Of a stretch of DNA of 64,000 nt, positions 27,681 to 37,032 are shown piece by piece. A model generated the notes under the pieces. That model made no database searches and was not told the origin of the DNA. It was given only the letters and a program-made list of their open reading frames with translations. Source of the DNA: Chitinophagaceae bacterium UBA4411 (lineage in GTDB: Bacteria; Bacteroidota; Bacteroidia; Chitinophagales; Chitinophagaceae); assembly GCA_002400415.1 (NCBI GenBank), contig DGQP01000014.1:1-64000 (forward strand). Direction: 5' to 3'. The number at the start of each line of letters is the position of its first letter. Within the stretch, counting starts at the first letter, position 1. The position numbers were made by a program, and so were the translations under genes.

Positions 27681-27704
27681 TATTTTCAATAATTATTGAA
27701 AATA
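27681..27704. promoter_or_regulatory. 24-bp perfect palindrome at the ndh promoter
   Basis: TATTTTCAATAA is followed directly by its exact reverse complement TTATTGAAAATA, with no spacer. The dyad ends 3 nt before the -7 box at 27708 and covers the region where a -33 element would lie. This is the geometry of a repressor operator for a homodimeric regulator. No regulator gene for it is visible nearby. Confidence 0.65.
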
Positions 27705-27707
27705 GTG

Positions 27708-27715
27708 TAAATTTG
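27708..27715 (+). promoter_or_regulatory. -7 box of ndh (TAAATTTG)
   Basis: Exact TAnnTTTG match, 19 nt before the ndh ATG and directly after the palindrome. Confidence 0.55.
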
Positions 27716-27734
27716 TACCACTAAATGTTTTATT

Positions 27735-29024
27735 ATGAAAGTAGTGATCGTTGGCGGGGGATTCGGGGGACTCCGGCTGGCCCGCCGGCTGAATAATAAA
27801 GCCGGGTTTGAAGTGATACTTATTGATAAATTCAATTACCACCAGTTCCAGCCCTTGTTTTACCAGGTAGCCACGGCCGGGCTGGATGCCAGTAATATTT
27901 CTTTTCCTTTAAGAAAGGTATTCCAGAAAAGTAAGAATGTCAGGATAAGGCTGGCTGAATTAAAACAGGTCTTGCCCGGTGAGAATAAAATTATTACCGG
28001 TACGGAAGAGATCAGCTATGATGTGCTGGTACTGGCCACCGGTGCTGACACCAATTTCTTTGGGAATAAAAACCTGGAGCAACATGCTTTCCCGATGAAG
28101 TCAACGGTGGAAGCTTTGCAGATCCGTCACCGCTTGCTGCAATTATTTGAAGATGCCCATGCCATTCATGATAAAGAAAAGTTGCAACGGCTGATGAATA
28201 TTGTAGTGGTGGGCGGAGGGCCAACCGGCGTGGAAGTATCAGGAGCCCTGGCAGAGATGAAAAAATATGTATTGCCCAAAGACTATCCGGAACTTGATTT
28301 TTCACAGATGAATATCTACCTGCTGGAAGGAGCCGGTAAAACACTGGCAGCGATGAGTGAAAAATCGTCTGCTCAATCACAACAGTATTTATCCAAACTG
28401 GGTGTGACGGTGATGACCGGCACACTGGTAAAGGATTATGATGGTAAAGAAGTATTGCTGCAGAATGGTACTAAACTATCGGCTGCTACCGTGATATGGG
28501 CAGCCGGCATCAAAGGAAATATTCCTGCCGGTTTTGACCCATCGCTGATTGCCCGGGGAAACCGAGTCAAAACAGACCGTTATTGCCGGGTGCAGGGATA
28601 CAACAATATCTATGCACTGGGCGACCTGGCTTATATGGAAACACCGAAATATCCCAACAGTCACCCGCAGGTGGCGCCGGTGGCCATTCAACAGGCAGAC
28701 CTGCTGGCTGAAAATTTGAAATTGATCGAAAAGAAATCCGATTTCAGTCGTCAATACGAATTTGAATACAACGATAAAGGTTCGATGGCAACCGTGGGAA
28801 GGAACCTTGCCGTTGTGGATGTACCCAAACCTAAATTACATTTCGGTGGATTTCCTGCCTGGCTGATCTGGATGGGTTTGCACCTGATGCTGATACTGGG
28901 TGTCAAGAACCGGTTCTTTGTGTTCAGTAACTGGCTCTATAATTATTTTACCTATGATCAGAACCTGCGGCTGATATTTAAAGAATTCAATAAAACTCCT
29001 GCATCTTCTGAGGCAGACACATGA
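27735..29024 (+). CDS. ndh: Type II NADH:quinone oxidoreductase
   Basis: 429 residues. A peripheral membrane flavoprotein that passes electrons from NADH to quinone without pumping protons. The N-terminal FAD-binding GGGFGGLRLAR (about 7-17) and a second dinucleotide site VVVGGGPTGVEVSGALAEM (about 156-174) are present. The quinone-site-like motif AIQQAD lies near residue 317. The C-terminal hydrophobic helix (FPAWLIWMGLHLMLILGV) probably anchors it to the membrane. A palindromic operator candidate sits at the promoter. A small membrane-protein gene follows 31 nt on. Confidence 0.92.
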   Translation: MKVVIVGGGFGGLRLARRLNNKAGFEVILIDKFNYHQFQPLFYQVATAGLDASNISFPLRKVFQKSKNVRIRLAELKQVLPGENKIITGTEEISYDVLVLATGADTNFFGNKNLEQHAFPMKSTVEALQIRHRLLQLFEDAHAIHDKEKLQRLMNIVVVGGGPTGVEVSGALAEMKKYVLPKDYPELDFSQMNIYLLEGAGKTLAAMSEKSSAQSQQYLSKLGVTVMTGTLVKDYDGKEVLLQNGTKLSAATVIWAAGIKGNIPAGFDPSLIARGNRVKTDRYCRVQGYNNIYALGDLAYMETPKYPNSHPQVAPVAIQQADLLAENLKLIEKKSDFSRQYEFEYNDKGSMATVGRNLAVVDVPKPKLHFGGFPAWLIWMGLHLMLILGVKNRFFVFSNWLYNYFTYDQNLRLIFKEFNKTPASSEADT

Positions 29025-29055
29025 GTGATCATTATAATAACGGAAATGTTTTTAT

Positions 29056-29499
29056 ATGAAAGTTGAAATTCCCGATTGGCTGATTATTGCAGGCGGTATC
29101 GGCCAGATTTTTACAGCATTAATCTATCCATATATACGCCACGTGGTTTTTGACTGGTATAACGATATTAAAAAACTGAAACCACTGAACCAGGAGATCG
29201 CCAAAACCTATGGCCGGTATATACAGGGATTGAATTTTTCGTTTGGCCTCATCACTATATTACTGACTGATGAACTGAAAAATCAAACAGGGCTGGCAAT
29301 TGCCCTCACAGGATTGGTTGCTGCTTACTGGATCGGGAAAGTGATCACTCAATTTGCCTATTATCCTATGTACGAGATTCCAAAGAAAGCGGTCTTTAAA
29401 ATTGGTGAAGCGGGAATGAATGTCTTATTCATATCCTTTGCATTAATCTTTTCAGGATTATTTGTTACAAACCTTACGGGTTACCTGCACAATCATTAA
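29056..29499 (+). CDS. Small membrane protein of unknown function
   Basis: 147 residues with hydrophobic segments near 7-25, 63-80, 85-105 and 120-143. I do not recognise the family. It is probably co-transcribed with ndh (31-nt gap), so it may belong to the same respiratory or redox regulon. It ends 2 nt from the convergent HEAT-like gene. Confidence 0.55.
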   Translation: MKVEIPDWLIIAGGIGQIFTALIYPYIRHVVFDWYNDIKKLKPLNQEIAKTYGRYIQGLNFSFGLITILLTDELKNQTGLAIALTGLVAAYWIGKVITQFAYYPMYEIPKKAVFKIGEAGMNVLFISFALIFSGLFVTNLTGYLHNH

Positions 29500-29501
29500 T
29501 G

Positions 29502-30014
29502 CTATTTCAGCTCTTTGAGGATCTTCCGGGCTCTTGACCTGAATGCTGGCGATTCATTGTCCCATTGCGTTTCAATAATGGTGCGCAGTTCATTCTTTAT
29601 TTCGGGATACCGGCGGGAGAGGTTCTGCAATACCGTTAAGGAAAAAGCCTTCACGGCCGGTTTTTCTTTGGGGCTGATGATGTAATCAAAGCAAAGGTTC
29701 ATTACAGGTCCCTGGTATTTTTGAGGGATATCTATTTCCTGCAGCAGGCGGACAGAATTTCTTTTTACGGCATCATGCAGTCCGGGTTTTTCCAGGTGGC
29801 GTAACAATTTGGAAAAATGTTTTTGGATAAGGGCGGGATGTGCGGCAACAGCATAACTCAGGGGCCAGGCAGCCCGTTGTACAATTTTGTCTTCATCACT
29901 TGTAAAAAAAGTAAATAACTGGTCGAAGCGCTGCTGGCTGCTGCCAATCCATTGAACGATTTTGTCCGCCTGTGCTTTGGAATGTTCAGCAAGTAAAGTA
30001 TCTCTCAGGTTCAT
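29502..30014 (-). CDS. HEAT-repeat-like protein
   Basis: 170 residues from the ATG at 30014 (MNLRDTLLAEHSKAQADKI); a longer frame to 30104 would overlap the next gene and its terminator. All-helical, with repeats such as DKIVQRAAWPLSYAVAAHPALI and AVKRNSVRLLQEIDIP typical of HEAT or armadillo solenoids. No catalytic motif; probably a protein-interaction module. Function unknown. Confidence 0.6.
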   Translation of the reverse strand: MNLRDTLLAEHSKAQADKIVQWIGSSQQRFDQLFTFFTSDEDKIVQRAAWPLSYAVAAHPALIQKHFSKLLRHLEKPGLHDAVKRNSVRLLQEIDIPQKYQGPVMNLCFDYIISPKEKPAVKAFSLTVLQNLSRRYPEIKNELRTIIETQWDNESPAFRSRARKILKELK

Positions 30015-30027
30015 CACCCTGTAAAAA

Positions 30028-30065
30028 TACAAAAGGCAACTTTTGGAAAAGCCGCCTTTTGAAAA
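30028..30065 (-). terminator. Terminator after the Bax inhibitor-1 homologue
   Basis: On the minus strand CAAAAGGC and GCCTTTTG form an 8-bp stem followed by TATTTTT, about 20 nt past the stop. Confidence 0.7.
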
Positions 30066-30084
30066 CAAAGCTGATGGGATATTA

Positions 30085-30825
30085 TTAGTCTCTTTTGCCG
30101 CCAAATAAACGGAGCAGCATCAGGAACAGGTTGATAAAATCAAGATAGAGGGTGAGGGCACCCATGATGGCGAATTTTTTTACATCACCTTCCAGGACCT
30201 GGCCGTTTTCGTCAAAACCTTCGCCAATACGTTTGATCTTTTGTACATCATAAGCGGTGAGGCCGGTAAATACCAGGACACCAACAAAGCTGATTATATA
30301 ATCCATCGTGTCATTGCCCAGGAACATATTGATCAGGGAAGCGATCACAATACCGATAAGACCCATGGTCATGATACGGCCAAAGCTGGTCAGGTCTTTG
30401 TTAGTGGTGTAACCCATAAATGCCATTACTCCGAACATAGCTGCTGCAGATGCAAAACAGGCAAAAACGGAATTAGCTGTATAGATCAGTAAAATGAAAC
30501 TAAATGTGAGACCGGTTATAGCAGAGTAAATGACAAATAAAGCCACCAGCACGGGCGCAGGTAGTTTTTTAAAACCGAGCGACATGGTGAGTACAAAACC
30601 TAAAGGGGCAAATATCACCACATAATACAAAATTTTGTTCTCGATAATAGGTAATAACCACTGCGGGTTATTGAAAAACAAAAATGCCACAACCGCAGAA
30701 ATGCCCAATGCCAGGAACATATAGGCAAATACATTAGCGATAAACGATTTGGACCGGGTTCCTGTAGCTTCATATGTATTGAATAAATGCTCAGGAGTGC
30801 TGCTGGAATGATTAGGATAATCCAT
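30085..30825 (-). CDS. Bax inhibitor-1/YccA family membrane protein
   Basis: 246 residues with about seven hydrophobic segments. The C-terminal segment GLTAYDVQKIKRIGE ... KFAIMGALTLYLDFINLFLMLLRLFG is the family signature. Bacterial members act as pH-sensitive ion leak channels or interact with the FtsH protease. The N-terminal about 30 residues are hydrophilic. Single gene with its own terminator. Confidence 0.9.
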   Translation of the reverse strand: MDYPNHSSSTPEHLFNTYEATGTRSKSFIANVFAYMFLALGISAVVAFLFFNNPQWLLPIIENKILYYVVIFAPLGFVLTMSLGFKKLPAPVLVALFVIYSAITGLTFSFILLIYTANSVFACFASAAAMFGVMAFMGYTTNKDLTSFGRIMTMGLIGIVIASLINMFLGNDTMDYIISFVGVLVFTGLTAYDVQKIKRIGEGFDENGQVLEGDVKKFAIMGALTLYLDFINLFLMLLRLFGGKRD

Positions 30826-31025
30826 ATTCGGGTTTTAATTAAGGGTGTAAATTAACTAACGTGCGGGAATACCCCAAAAGCTAAGTTTAAATAAATCGTT
30901 ATTTTATTCTTATAATTTACATTATGTTAAGTAGTACCGGGAGAAAGAAAACCGGGATATGGCGTGAGAACCAATACCCTGTTGACTGCTGACAACGGCG
31001 TAGCCTTAATTCGTATATTCATCGC

Positions 31026-31424
31026 ATGGGTTTTAATGAAGTGAATATTGACAAGGATATTGAGAAATATATCAACAAGATGAAATCTCAAGAAGGCTAT
31101 ATTTTAGCCGAAGAGTTACACTCCCATCCTTTTGCAGATACCGCAAAGGATAAAATGATCCAATTTGGTTTAATACAATTAAACAAAGACAAGAATTGGA
31201 TTTACGTATTAACGGAAAAAGGCTGGTCGTTTGAATCAATCCAGAAGATACTTCGTGATAATGAAATCGCAGCAAATAAGATAAAATACGATGCTGCTAA
31301 TTCGGAAAGAATTTACAAAAGTTATTTTTCAACAAGGTTAATGGCTATAATAGCTTGTATAGTTTCAATATGTCTATTACTTCTAAAATTAGCAGAAGTG
31401 TTAGGCATATTGCCGTCAAAGTAA
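31026..31424 (+). CDS. Orphan small protein with C-terminal membrane anchor
   Basis: 132 residues: an N-terminal soluble part (about 1-95, mixed alpha/beta, with YVLTEKGWSFESIQKI resembling the wing region of a winged-helix fold) and one C-terminal hydrophobic segment (about 107-128, LMAIIACIVSICLLLLKLAEVL). It is more AT-rich than its neighbours and isolated between genes on the other strand, suggesting later acquisition. I do not recognise a family. Confidence 0.5.
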   Translation: MGFNEVNIDKDIEKYINKMKSQEGYILAEELHSHPFADTAKDKMIQFGLIQLNKDKNWIYVLTEKGWSFESIQKILRDNEIAANKIKYDAANSERIYKSYFSTRLMAIIACIVSICLLLLKLAEVLGILPSK

Positions 31425-31467
31425 AGAAAGGCACACGACTGAAACATAATATAGAGTTATAGTGAGG

Positions 31468-31497
31468 AAAAGAAAAAGCCGGATAACAATCCGGCTT
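31468..31497 (-). terminator. Terminator closing the gyrA-TPR group
   Basis: AAGCCGGAT and ATCCGGCTT form a 9-bp stem with a 4-nt loop, followed on the minus strand by TTTTCTTTTCC. It lies just past the second TPR gene. Confidence 0.8.
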
Positions 31498-31525
31498 CCC
31501 TGGCTCGTTGTTTTCAAGGGTGAAA

Positions 31526-32758
31526 TTAGTTTACCGCATTGAGTTTCTCCTGGAACTCCTTTACCCTTTCTTTATCGTTTTTCCGGTCCCAGTAATCCAG
31601 CAGCATTTTACAGGCACTGATATAGTTCTCTTTATCCTTTGGCTGCGCAGCCAGTTTTGCAACATCAATACTATTGTAGGCGTTTCCGGCATACTGGTAT
31701 ACCTGTTCATAACGCTGGTTAATATCTGCAGCGCAGGCGTCTTTCTTTTTGGCGTCGGTCGATTTATTATAGCTGTCGATCAGGTCATTGATCAGGTTCA
31801 GCTGGTAACGGCTCATCAGCAGGTTGGCTTCCACGGTTGCTTTTGCCAATAGTGCATTCTTCAGTATCTCCGGGATCTTCGGGTGTTGTGCAGCAAAATC
31901 TGCCGGCCGGGCTGTTTGTTTGAAACAATAATTGTACAGCTCGGCAGCATAGTTATAATTGGTTGTATAATTATTACAGTAGCTTTTAATCAGTTCCTCG
32001 TATTTGACAAACAATTTTTTCTTGTCGTTGCCTGCATCTTTCAATGGCAACTGGCACCAGAATTCGTCTTCCGGGTACAGTTCACGGCCAAGGCTGCTGT
32101 ATTTGTCACGGTTAGTCTTATCTCCTTTTTTCTGAAACCGGTCAGCCAGAAACCGGTAAATACCTTCAAAGCCTTTACCGGTGATCTTATTATCGGCGAT
32201 TTTCTGGTAATAACTGATAGCAATATCTTCTTTGCCGGCACTGATGGCAGCAGCCGCAATATTTACATAGAGCTGCGTATCGTAAACCGGGAATGAAAAG
32301 CCCTGGTAGCTGAAGGCTTTCTTTACAATAAAGTTTTCCATCTCTTCCACTTCCCGGAAGCTTTTCAGCGCTTCTTCAAAACGCTTCGACTGGAAATCAT
32401 TGTTGGCCTTGTCAATATTATTAAAAGTGAGCCCGAACAGTATTTCATGTTCTGCAGCAGCTGACTTTTCTTTTTCTTTCAGCTCCAGGAATTTTTTGTA
32501 AGCCGCAAACGCATCTGTGTAACCGGCTGGCAGGCCCGCATTGTCCTGTTTTAAAATATTGTAGTAAACAAGGGCTTTGAGGTACCATCCTTCAGAACGC
32601 CTCGCATTGGTCTCATTGTTCAGATAGTTGTCAATTCCTTCTTTTGCTTTTCCCCACTGATTCTTACCGGCCAGTGAGCGGATATCATCCAGCGTTTGCC
32701 CGGCGGCAATCATATGAATAATGAAACTGGACAAAAGAAGAAAAATACACCTGCTCAT
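31526..32758 (-). CDS. Secreted TPR-like protein (paralogue 2)
   Basis: 410 residues from the ATG at 32758 (MSRCIFLLLSSFIIHMIAAGQ, signal peptide); a start at 32815 adds 19 residues before the signal and is less likely. Helix-rich throughout. The segment ISYYQKIADNKITGKGFEGIYRFLADRFQKKGD ... YSSLGRELYPEDEFW aligns by eye with the adjacent upstream gene product, so the two are tandem paralogues. It is probably a periplasmic or envelope scaffold. The central C-terminal half has diverged strongly. Confidence 0.6.
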   Translation of the reverse strand: MSRCIFLLLSSFIIHMIAAGQTLDDIRSLAGKNQWGKAKEGIDNYLNNETNARRSEGWYLKALVYYNILKQDNAGLPAGYTDAFAAYKKFLELKEKEKSAAAEHEILFGLTFNNIDKANNDFQSKRFEEALKSFREVEEMENFIVKKAFSYQGFSFPVYDTQLYVNIAAAAISAGKEDIAISYYQKIADNKITGKGFEGIYRFLADRFQKKGDKTNRDKYSSLGRELYPEDEFWCQLPLKDAGNDKKKLFVKYEELIKSYCNNYTTNYNYAAELYNYCFKQTARPADFAAQHPKIPEILKNALLAKATVEANLLMSRYQLNLINDLIDSYNKSTDAKKKDACAADINQRYEQVYQYAGNAYNSIDVAKLAAQPKDKENYISACKMLLDYWDRKNDKERVKEFQEKLNAVN

Positions 32759-32810
32759 ATGAAGGGGTTTGATAAGGGTTTCACGACCAGGGAAGACGTT
32801 CATAGAAACA

Positions 32811-32832
32811 GGCACCGCTGAAAAGCGGTGCC
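32811..32832 (-). terminator. Hairpin between the TPR paralogues
   Basis: GGCACCGCT and AGCGGTGCC form a perfect 9-bp stem with a 4-nt loop; the minus-strand sequence after it is TGTTTCT, a weak U-tract. It may be a partial terminator or RNA-stabilising hairpin within the operon. Confidence 0.5.
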
Positions 32833-32842
32833 CGGATGATTT

Positions 32843-34180
32843 TTAGTGGATAGAATCATAAATATCATTCCACTTTTTCTCTTCGGCTGCGAACTTAGCG
32901 GCTTCTGCCGGCTTGCCTTTTGCCATGATTTTTTTGAAACCATACATTTCGCCGAGGTCGCTCACGATGAATTTATATTGTTGTTTGTGACGAAGGTTCA
33001 GCGAGGATAATTTGGCACCGAGGATGGCAGCAGCTTTTTCATAAGGAACAATAGCCAGATCCATGGTGGCTGCATATAATTTATCAAGGTCTTCCCTTTT
33101 CTGGATATCTTCCTTTGCAGCAGGTTTGCCGGGTTTGGTGCGTGCCTGCATATCGGCTGCATGTGCGGAACGTTGTTTATTGACCAGTTTGGCTTTGTTC
33201 AGGTAATGACCGCCCAGGTATACATAAGGGTCTTCAGATTTCGGGTCCAGTTCAGAAGCTTTGTTTAATGAAGCGATCATTTTTGTTTCCAGTTCAGCTG
33301 CATTGGCAGGCTGTACCGCACCTTCTTCTGTTGAGTTTAAGGTGTCATAAATAACGCCACCCAGTAACAGGGCCGCTTTGTAATTGGAAGGATCTGTAGC
33401 TAAGATATCTTCAACAGCCTGGATTTTTTTATCCAGTTCAGTTTCGAGCCCGACAGCAAAATCCACTTTGTCATAACCGAAAAACTCGCTTTTGGGATAG
33501 ATTTCTTTTCCAAGAGCTTTATATTTTTCAAAGGAAGCCATGTCCTTTTTCGTGAAATAATAGTTGACTAAAAAACGATAGAAGTTCTCATATTCCCGGT
33601 CATTTACTTTGATATCAGCGAGCCTTGAATAATATTTGGCAGCTGCATCTTTGTTATCACTGCTTTCGGCTGTGATACCGGCCAGCAGGAGACTGTTTGT
33701 ATCAATAGCAACATTGATCAGTTTTTCTTTGATCAGCATATCGGATAAAGACACTACTTTCTCAAATGTTTCAAAACCATGCTGCCAGTTTTTGGCAGCA
33801 TAATCCCTGTAACCGGCAGAGAATAAAGCGCTGTAGAGGTTAATAGGTGCACTTTGGTAAACAGGATCTTTGACCAGGCTGAAGTCAGGCTGCATCTCTT
33901 TGTATTTAGCAAAGGCCAGTTCTGCTTCTTTCAGGAGCGGCCCGGCTTCAGGTGTTGTTTTCACGGCATCATCGCCGGCAAGGCTGGCATATACCAATGT
34001 CTTTAAAATATACGCTTCCGGTTTGGAGGCAAATTTTGTATTTCCCATTCCCTTATCCAGGTCTTCTTTCGCTTTTTTGTATTGTCCAAGCACAAGAAGG
34101 TTTTTGATGGGTTCATAGTTTTGGGCATAGCCGGCAAAAGCCAGTGATAACAGCACAAAGAACAAAGAGACTTTTTTCAT
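32843..34180 (-). CDS. Secreted TPR-like protein (paralogue 1)
   Basis: 445 residues. Signal peptide (1-19, ending GYAQ). Helical repeats such as YRDYAAKNWQHGFETFEKVVSLSD and AAKYYSRLADIKVNDREYENFYRFLVNYYF fit tetratricopeptide-like motifs. The C-terminus (KGKPAEAAKFAAEEKKWNDIYDSIH) is charged and helical. It lies 42 nt downstream of gyrA with no terminator visible, so it is likely read through from gyrA. Function unknown. Confidence 0.65.
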   Translation of the reverse strand: MKKVSLFFVLLSLAFAGYAQNYEPIKNLLVLGQYKKAKEDLDKGMGNTKFASKPEAYILKTLVYASLAGDDAVKTTPEAGPLLKEAELAFAKYKEMQPDFSLVKDPVYQSAPINLYSALFSAGYRDYAAKNWQHGFETFEKVVSLSDMLIKEKLINVAIDTNSLLLAGITAESSDNKDAAAKYYSRLADIKVNDREYENFYRFLVNYYFTKKDMASFEKYKALGKEIYPKSEFFGYDKVDFAVGLETELDKKIQAVEDILATDPSNYKAALLLGGVIYDTLNSTEEGAVQPANAAELETKMIASLNKASELDPKSEDPYVYLGGHYLNKAKLVNKQRSAHAADMQARTKPGKPAAKEDIQKREDLDKLYAATMDLAIVPYEKAAAILGAKLSSLNLRHKQQYKFIVSDLGEMYGFKKIMAKGKPAEAAKFAAEEKKWNDIYDSIH

Positions 34181-34222
34181 ATTAGCGTATTTAAAAATAA
34201 AAGTAGTTATAGTTAATACTCT

Positions 34223-36793
34223 CTAGGATGGATTTTCAGCAGGACCCGTTGCGTCATCACCCGGTTCTGCCGGAAGAGCCGGCGTTTCGGGTGGTGCCGC
34301 CAATTCTTCTTCTCCCTCATCCAGTTTGGTAATTGCGGCGATTTCATCACCTTCATCCAGGCGGATCAATTTCACTCCCTGTGTGGCCCTTCCCTGTTCA
34401 CTGATACCTGCAACAGGCATCCGGATCGTCACACCACTCTTACAGGTGATCATCAGGTCTTCCTGCGGCGTTACATCCAAAATGCCTACCAGTGAACCTG
34501 TCTTATCAGTTACGTTAATCGTTTTTACACCTTTACCGCCACGGTTGGTAAAACGGTATTCATCTACCGGGGTCCGTTTACCAAATCCTTTCTCACTTAC
34601 CACCAGTACGGTTTTGGATGCGTCCGTTTCAGGATTTACACAGATCATACCCACCACTTCATCAGCTGCATCTTCCACTTCAATACCAGCCACACCAATG
34701 GCACCACGGCCGGTGGCCCTGACTTTTTCTTCGGAGAACCGGATAGCTCTTCCGCTTTTCACAGCCATCATGATCTCTGATTTGCCATCCGTCATCTTTG
34801 CTTCCAGCAGTTCATCTCCTTCCACAATGGTAATTGCAATCACACCAGTTTGTCTCGGGCGGCTGAAGTCTTCCAGTTCAGTTTTTTTGATAATACCTTT
34901 TTTGGTGCAGAGAACGATATTATGCGCTTTTACGAATTCCTCATCTTTCAGGTCTTTTACATCAAGGATGGCCCTTACTTTATCATCCGGGGGCAGTTGC
35001 ATCAGGTTCTGAATAGCCCTCCCTTTACCTGTCTTTTCCCCTTCAGGGATTTCCCATACGTTGAGCCAATAACACCTCCCCTTTTCGGTGAAGAATAACA
35101 TCGTATGGTGCGTGGAGGCCACAAAAAGATGTTCGATATAATCTTCATCTCTTGTTTTGCCGCCGATCACTCCCCTTCCGCCCCTGCGCTGTGCACGGTA
35201 TTCATCAGCCGGTGTACGTTTGATATAGCCCAGGTGTGAAATAGTGATTACCACATCCTCTTCTTTGATCAGGTCTTTGATCTTTACTTCATCATCGAGA
35301 TAGGTGATCTCTGTTTTCCGTGTATCACCAAATTTTTCTTTGATTTCCAGTAACTCTGTTTTGATCAGCTCAAACCGCATTCCTTCATTCGCCAGCAATT
35401 CATTCAAATGGGCAATCAGTTTCATCAGTTCATCATATTCTTCCTTGATCTTTTCCCGTTCCATGCCGGTGAGGCGTTGTAAGCGCAATTCAAGGATGGC
35501 TTTGGCCTGTATCTCATCTAACCCCCAGCCGGCATTGATCAAATTATCTTTGGCAATATCAGGTGTGGCGGAATTGCGGATCAGTGCAATCACTTCATCC
35601 AGGTGATCCAGTGCAATCAGGTAGCCTTGTAAAATATGGGCTCTTTTTTCTGCCTCCCCTAATTCATATTTTGTTCTTCTGACGATTACTTCATGGCGGA
35701 ATTCGACAAATTCGCTGATCAGGTCTTTTAAACTCAGGGTTCTGGGCCTTCCTTTTACAATTGCCACATTGTTGATACCATAGGATGTCTGCAGATCGGT
35801 CAGTTTATACAACTGGTTAATGATCACGTTAGCAATTGCATCCCTTTTCAGGTCAATAACCAGGCGGGTGCCTTCTTTATTCGTGGATTCATTGTTGACA
35901 TGGGCAATTCCCTCGATCACTTTTTCATTCACTAATTCACCAATCCGGTTGATCAGTGCATCGCGGTTCACCTGGTAAGGTACTTCAGTGATGATAACCT
36001 GTTCACGGCCGGAGGCTTTTGTTTCAACCGTTAACTTCCCTCTCACCACCACCCTGCCACGGCCGAAATGCATAGCAGCTTTCACTCCTTCCATACCGTA
36101 GATAACACCACCGGTCGGGAAATCAGGGGCTTTGACATGCTGCATCAATTCATCCACAGTTATTTCCCGGTTATCAATATAGGCCACGCAGCCATCAATA
36201 ACTTCTGTGAGATTATGCGGCATCATATTCGTGGCCATACCAACGGCGATACCACTGGAACCATTAATGAGTAGCTGGGGAACACGGGTTGGCAGAACCG
36301 TGGGTTCTTTTTCTGAGTCGTCAAAGTTCAGCTGGAAATCAACAGTATCTTTTTCAATATCATCCAGCATATGTTCAGCCAGCCGTTCTAATCTTGCTTC
36401 TGTATAACGCATGGCTGCCGGACCATCTCCGTCCTGGTTACCAAAGTTACCCTGGCCATCAATAAGTGTGTACCGCATACTCCATTCCTGCGCCATACGT
36501 ACCATTGCATCGTATACCGATGTATCTCCGTGCGGGTGGTATTTACCTAATACTTCCCCGACAATACGGGCCGATTTTTTATACGGTTTGTTATAGTGAA
36601 TACCCAGTTCATTCATTGCAAATAAAACACGGCGGTGTACAGGTTTTAACCCGTCCCTTACATCCGGGAGTGCACGCCCCACGATTACCGACATTGAATA
36701 GTCAATGTAAGCGGTCTTCATCTGCTCTTCGATATTTACGGGAATGATGCGGTTATTATCCTGCGTTTCCAATGGTTCTAAATTCTCTTCCAT
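34223..36793 (-). CDS. gyrA: DNA gyrase subunit A
   Basis: 856 residues. Cuts and rejoins DNA in the A2B2 gyrase that introduces negative supercoils. The catalytic tyrosine is Y130 in AAMRYTEARL. The quinolone-determining stretch KYHPHGDTSVYDAMVRM has Thr91 at the position of E. coli Ser83 and Asp95 at the Asp87 position. The GyrA-box QRRGGRG lies near residue 545 in the C-terminal pinwheel region, and the tail is acidic and Pro/Glu-rich. Two TPR genes follow on the same strand. Confidence 0.97.
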   Translation of the reverse strand: MEENLEPLETQDNNRIIPVNIEEQMKTAYIDYSMSVIVGRALPDVRDGLKPVHRRVLFAMNELGIHYNKPYKKSARIVGEVLGKYHPHGDTSVYDAMVRMAQEWSMRYTLIDGQGNFGNQDGDGPAAMRYTEARLERLAEHMLDDIEKDTVDFQLNFDDSEKEPTVLPTRVPQLLINGSSGIAVGMATNMMPHNLTEVIDGCVAYIDNREITVDELMQHVKAPDFPTGGVIYGMEGVKAAMHFGRGRVVVRGKLTVETKASGREQVIITEVPYQVNRDALINRIGELVNEKVIEGIAHVNNESTNKEGTRLVIDLKRDAIANVIINQLYKLTDLQTSYGINNVAIVKGRPRTLSLKDLISEFVEFRHEVIVRRTKYELGEAEKRAHILQGYLIALDHLDEVIALIRNSATPDIAKDNLINAGWGLDEIQAKAILELRLQRLTGMEREKIKEEYDELMKLIAHLNELLANEGMRFELIKTELLEIKEKFGDTRKTEITYLDDEVKIKDLIKEEDVVITISHLGYIKRTPADEYRAQRRGGRGVIGGKTRDEDYIEHLFVASTHHTMLFFTEKGRCYWLNVWEIPEGEKTGKGRAIQNLMQLPPDDKVRAILDVKDLKDEEFVKAHNIVLCTKKGIIKKTELEDFSRPRQTGVIAITIVEGDELLEAKMTDGKSEIMMAVKSGRAIRFSEEKVRATGRGAIGVAGIEVEDAADEVVGMICVNPETDASKTVLVVSEKGFGKRTPVDEYRFTNRGGKGVKTINVTDKTGSLVGILDVTPQEDLMITCKSGVTIRMPVAGISEQGRATQGVKLIRLDEGDEIAAITKLDEGEEELAAPPETPALPAEPGDDATGPAENPS

Positions 36794-36859
36794 GTGATCA
36801 GCTTCTTATATTCGTTTTGCGTAAAATGGATCCCTAAAACGGGGCTTTTTGAAGGCTTG

Positions 36860-36867
36860 CAAATCTA
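36860..36867 (-). promoter_or_regulatory. -7 box of gyrA (TAGATTTG)
   Basis: Exact TAnnTTTG match on the minus strand, 66 nt before the gyrA start. A clear -33 TTG was not found at usual spacing. Confidence 0.4.
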
Positions 36868-37032
36868 CCCTTTTCAGCCTTGAAAACCTGATAAAAGAAC
36901 CTGTTTTTTAACCTCTTTTATCCACTATTGTGAATTAAAAACAGCATTCAGAATTGGCTGGTTTATAACAAGTTTTTTACACTTCGCGGCACTGTTTTTT
37001 CGTTTCTTGCAGGTTACCAAAAGATACGGACC

